In this document: in pieces, positions 63,495 through 64,000 of the stretch
Numbering within the stretch: position 1 is the first letter of the stretch
How the letters are laid out: every line of letters begins with the position of its first letter
Assembly: GCA_025454875.1 (NCBI GenBank)
Contig: JALONP010000014.1
Location: 1 to 64,000 of the forward strand
Length of the DNA: 64,000 nucleotides
Source of the DNA: Bacteroidia bacterium
GTDB taxonomy: Bacteria > Bacteroidota > Bacteroidia > UKL13-3
Reading direction: 5' to 3'
The notes under the pieces: generated by a model
The model's database searches: none
Seen by the model: the letters and a program-made list of their open reading frames with translations, nothing else
Told to the model about the DNA's origin: nothing
Made by a program: the position numbers and the translations under genes

Positions 63495-64000
63495 ATGAAA
63501 ACTTTTGAAGTACAAAATGTAAAAGATACCCGGTCAGGATTTGGGGCTGGTTTACACGAATTGGGAAAACAAAATCCGAATGTGGTTGCGTTATGTGCCG
63601 ACTTAACTGGGTCGTTAAAAATGGATGCTTTTCAAAAAGATTTTCCAGAACGCTTTGTTCAAGTTGGAATTGCTGAGGCCAATATGATTGGAATGGCAGC
63701 TGGTTTAACTATTGGAGGTAAAATTCCATTTACCGGAACGTTTGCAAATTTTTCAACAGGTAGGGTATATGATCAGATTAGACAAAGCGTAGCTTACTCT
63801 GGCAAAAATGTGAAAATTTGTGCGTCACATGCTGGTGTTACTTTAGGAGAAGATGGTGCAACTCATCAAATATTGGAAGATATTGGAATGATGAAAATGC
63901 TGCCTGGGATGACGGTTATTAATCCATGTGATTACAACCAAACAAAAGCGGCCACCATTGCTATTGCAAAACATAATGGGCCAGTTTATTTGCGATTTGG
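63495..64000 (+). CDS. Transketolase, C-terminal (pyrimidine-binding) subunit, 3' end outside the window
   Basis: About 168 residues are visible from the ATG at 63495 ([20 protein letters not shown]). [20 protein letters not shown] contains the Glu that activates thiamine diphosphate, and [20 protein letters not shown] carries the conserved His residues of the pyrimidine-binding domain. It complements the N-terminal subunit encoded upstream. The frame is open at the window edge, so the C-terminal domain cannot be judged. Confidence 0.94.
   Translation, partial: MKTFEVQNVKDTRSGFGAGLHELGKQNPNVVALCADLTGSLKMDAFQKDFPERFVQVGIAEANMIGMAAGLTIGGKIPFTGTFANFSTGRVYDQIRQSVAYSGKNVKICASHAGVTLGEDGATHQILEDIGMMKMLPGMTVINPCDYNQTKAATIAIAKHNGPVYLRF

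Overview
The window reads as chromosomal DNA of an AT-rich Bacteroidota, in the broad Cytophaga-Flavobacterium-Chitinophaga group; the order cannot be fixed from this sequence. Four things support this: type IX secretion (T9SS) genes (porV, porU, two porP/sprF-like genes, a gldJ-like gene), several proteins with C-terminal T9SS sorting domains, promoters of the TTTG-N18-22-TAnnTTTG type, and the near absence of Shine-Dalgarno sequences. I see no insertion sequence, prophage, CRISPR array, tRNA or rRNA gene. The only RNA gene found is a compact 4.5S-type SRP RNA near 49.2 kb.

Layout. 0-3.1 kb: a two-component pair (Reg_prop/Y_Y_Y histidine kinase cut by the window edge, plus a LuxR-type regulator). 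3.3-6.2 kb: tilS, divergent from an OstA-like gene. 6.3-14.8 kb: one 2812-residue secreted protein with three repeated beta-helix-like modules, PKD-like domains and a T9SS tail. 14.8-17.4 kb: an acyl-CoA thioesterase and atpD-atpC. 17.4-19.9 kb: a TPR hybrid histidine kinase interrupted by one in-frame TAA. 19.9-24.4 kb: a polyprenol-phosphate glycosyltransferase, a gmhB-like phosphatase, rpe and a TonB-dependent receptor. 24.4-28.6 kb: an FG-GAP repeat T9SS cargo, murF and ispF. 28.6-37.5 kb: the T9SS cluster porV, porU, two porP/sprF paralogues and gldJ. 37.5-41.0 kb: nadC, DUF4783, gpmI and a lolA-like gene. 41.1-48.9 kb: a minus-strand run of rmuC, nupC, a bifunctional nuclease, a GH92 alpha-mannosidase and an acyl-CoA carboxylase beta subunit. 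49.2-52.2 kb: SRP RNA, an unrecognised secreted protein, an ECF sigma factor, and overlapping queD-folE. 52.2-61.1 kb: a minus-strand run of a DnaQ/GIY-YIG fusion, a DUF1905/YdeI-like protein, aminopeptidase P, a dicarboxylate symporter, msrB, a T9SS-exported endonuclease I and a FAD oxidoreductase. 61.2-64 kb: a split transketolase whose two subunit genes flank a secreted von Willebrand A (vWA) protein.

How the genes work together. PorU and PorV form the T9SS attachment complex that would process the sorting-domain proteins encoded here: the giant protein, the FG-GAP protein and endonuclease I. FolE makes the substrate of QueD. GpmI, Rpe and transketolase belong to central carbon metabolism, while MurF, the OstA-like and LolA-like proteins serve the envelope. 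Most of the window is ordinary core genome. I did not find a clear new multi-gene system. The observations most worth checking are the interrupted hybrid kinase, the vWA gene inside the transketolase operon, the repeated near-palindromes beside the ECF sigma gene, possible leaderless starts at gpmI/lolA, and the DnaQ-GIY-YIG protein with UvrC-like cysteines.
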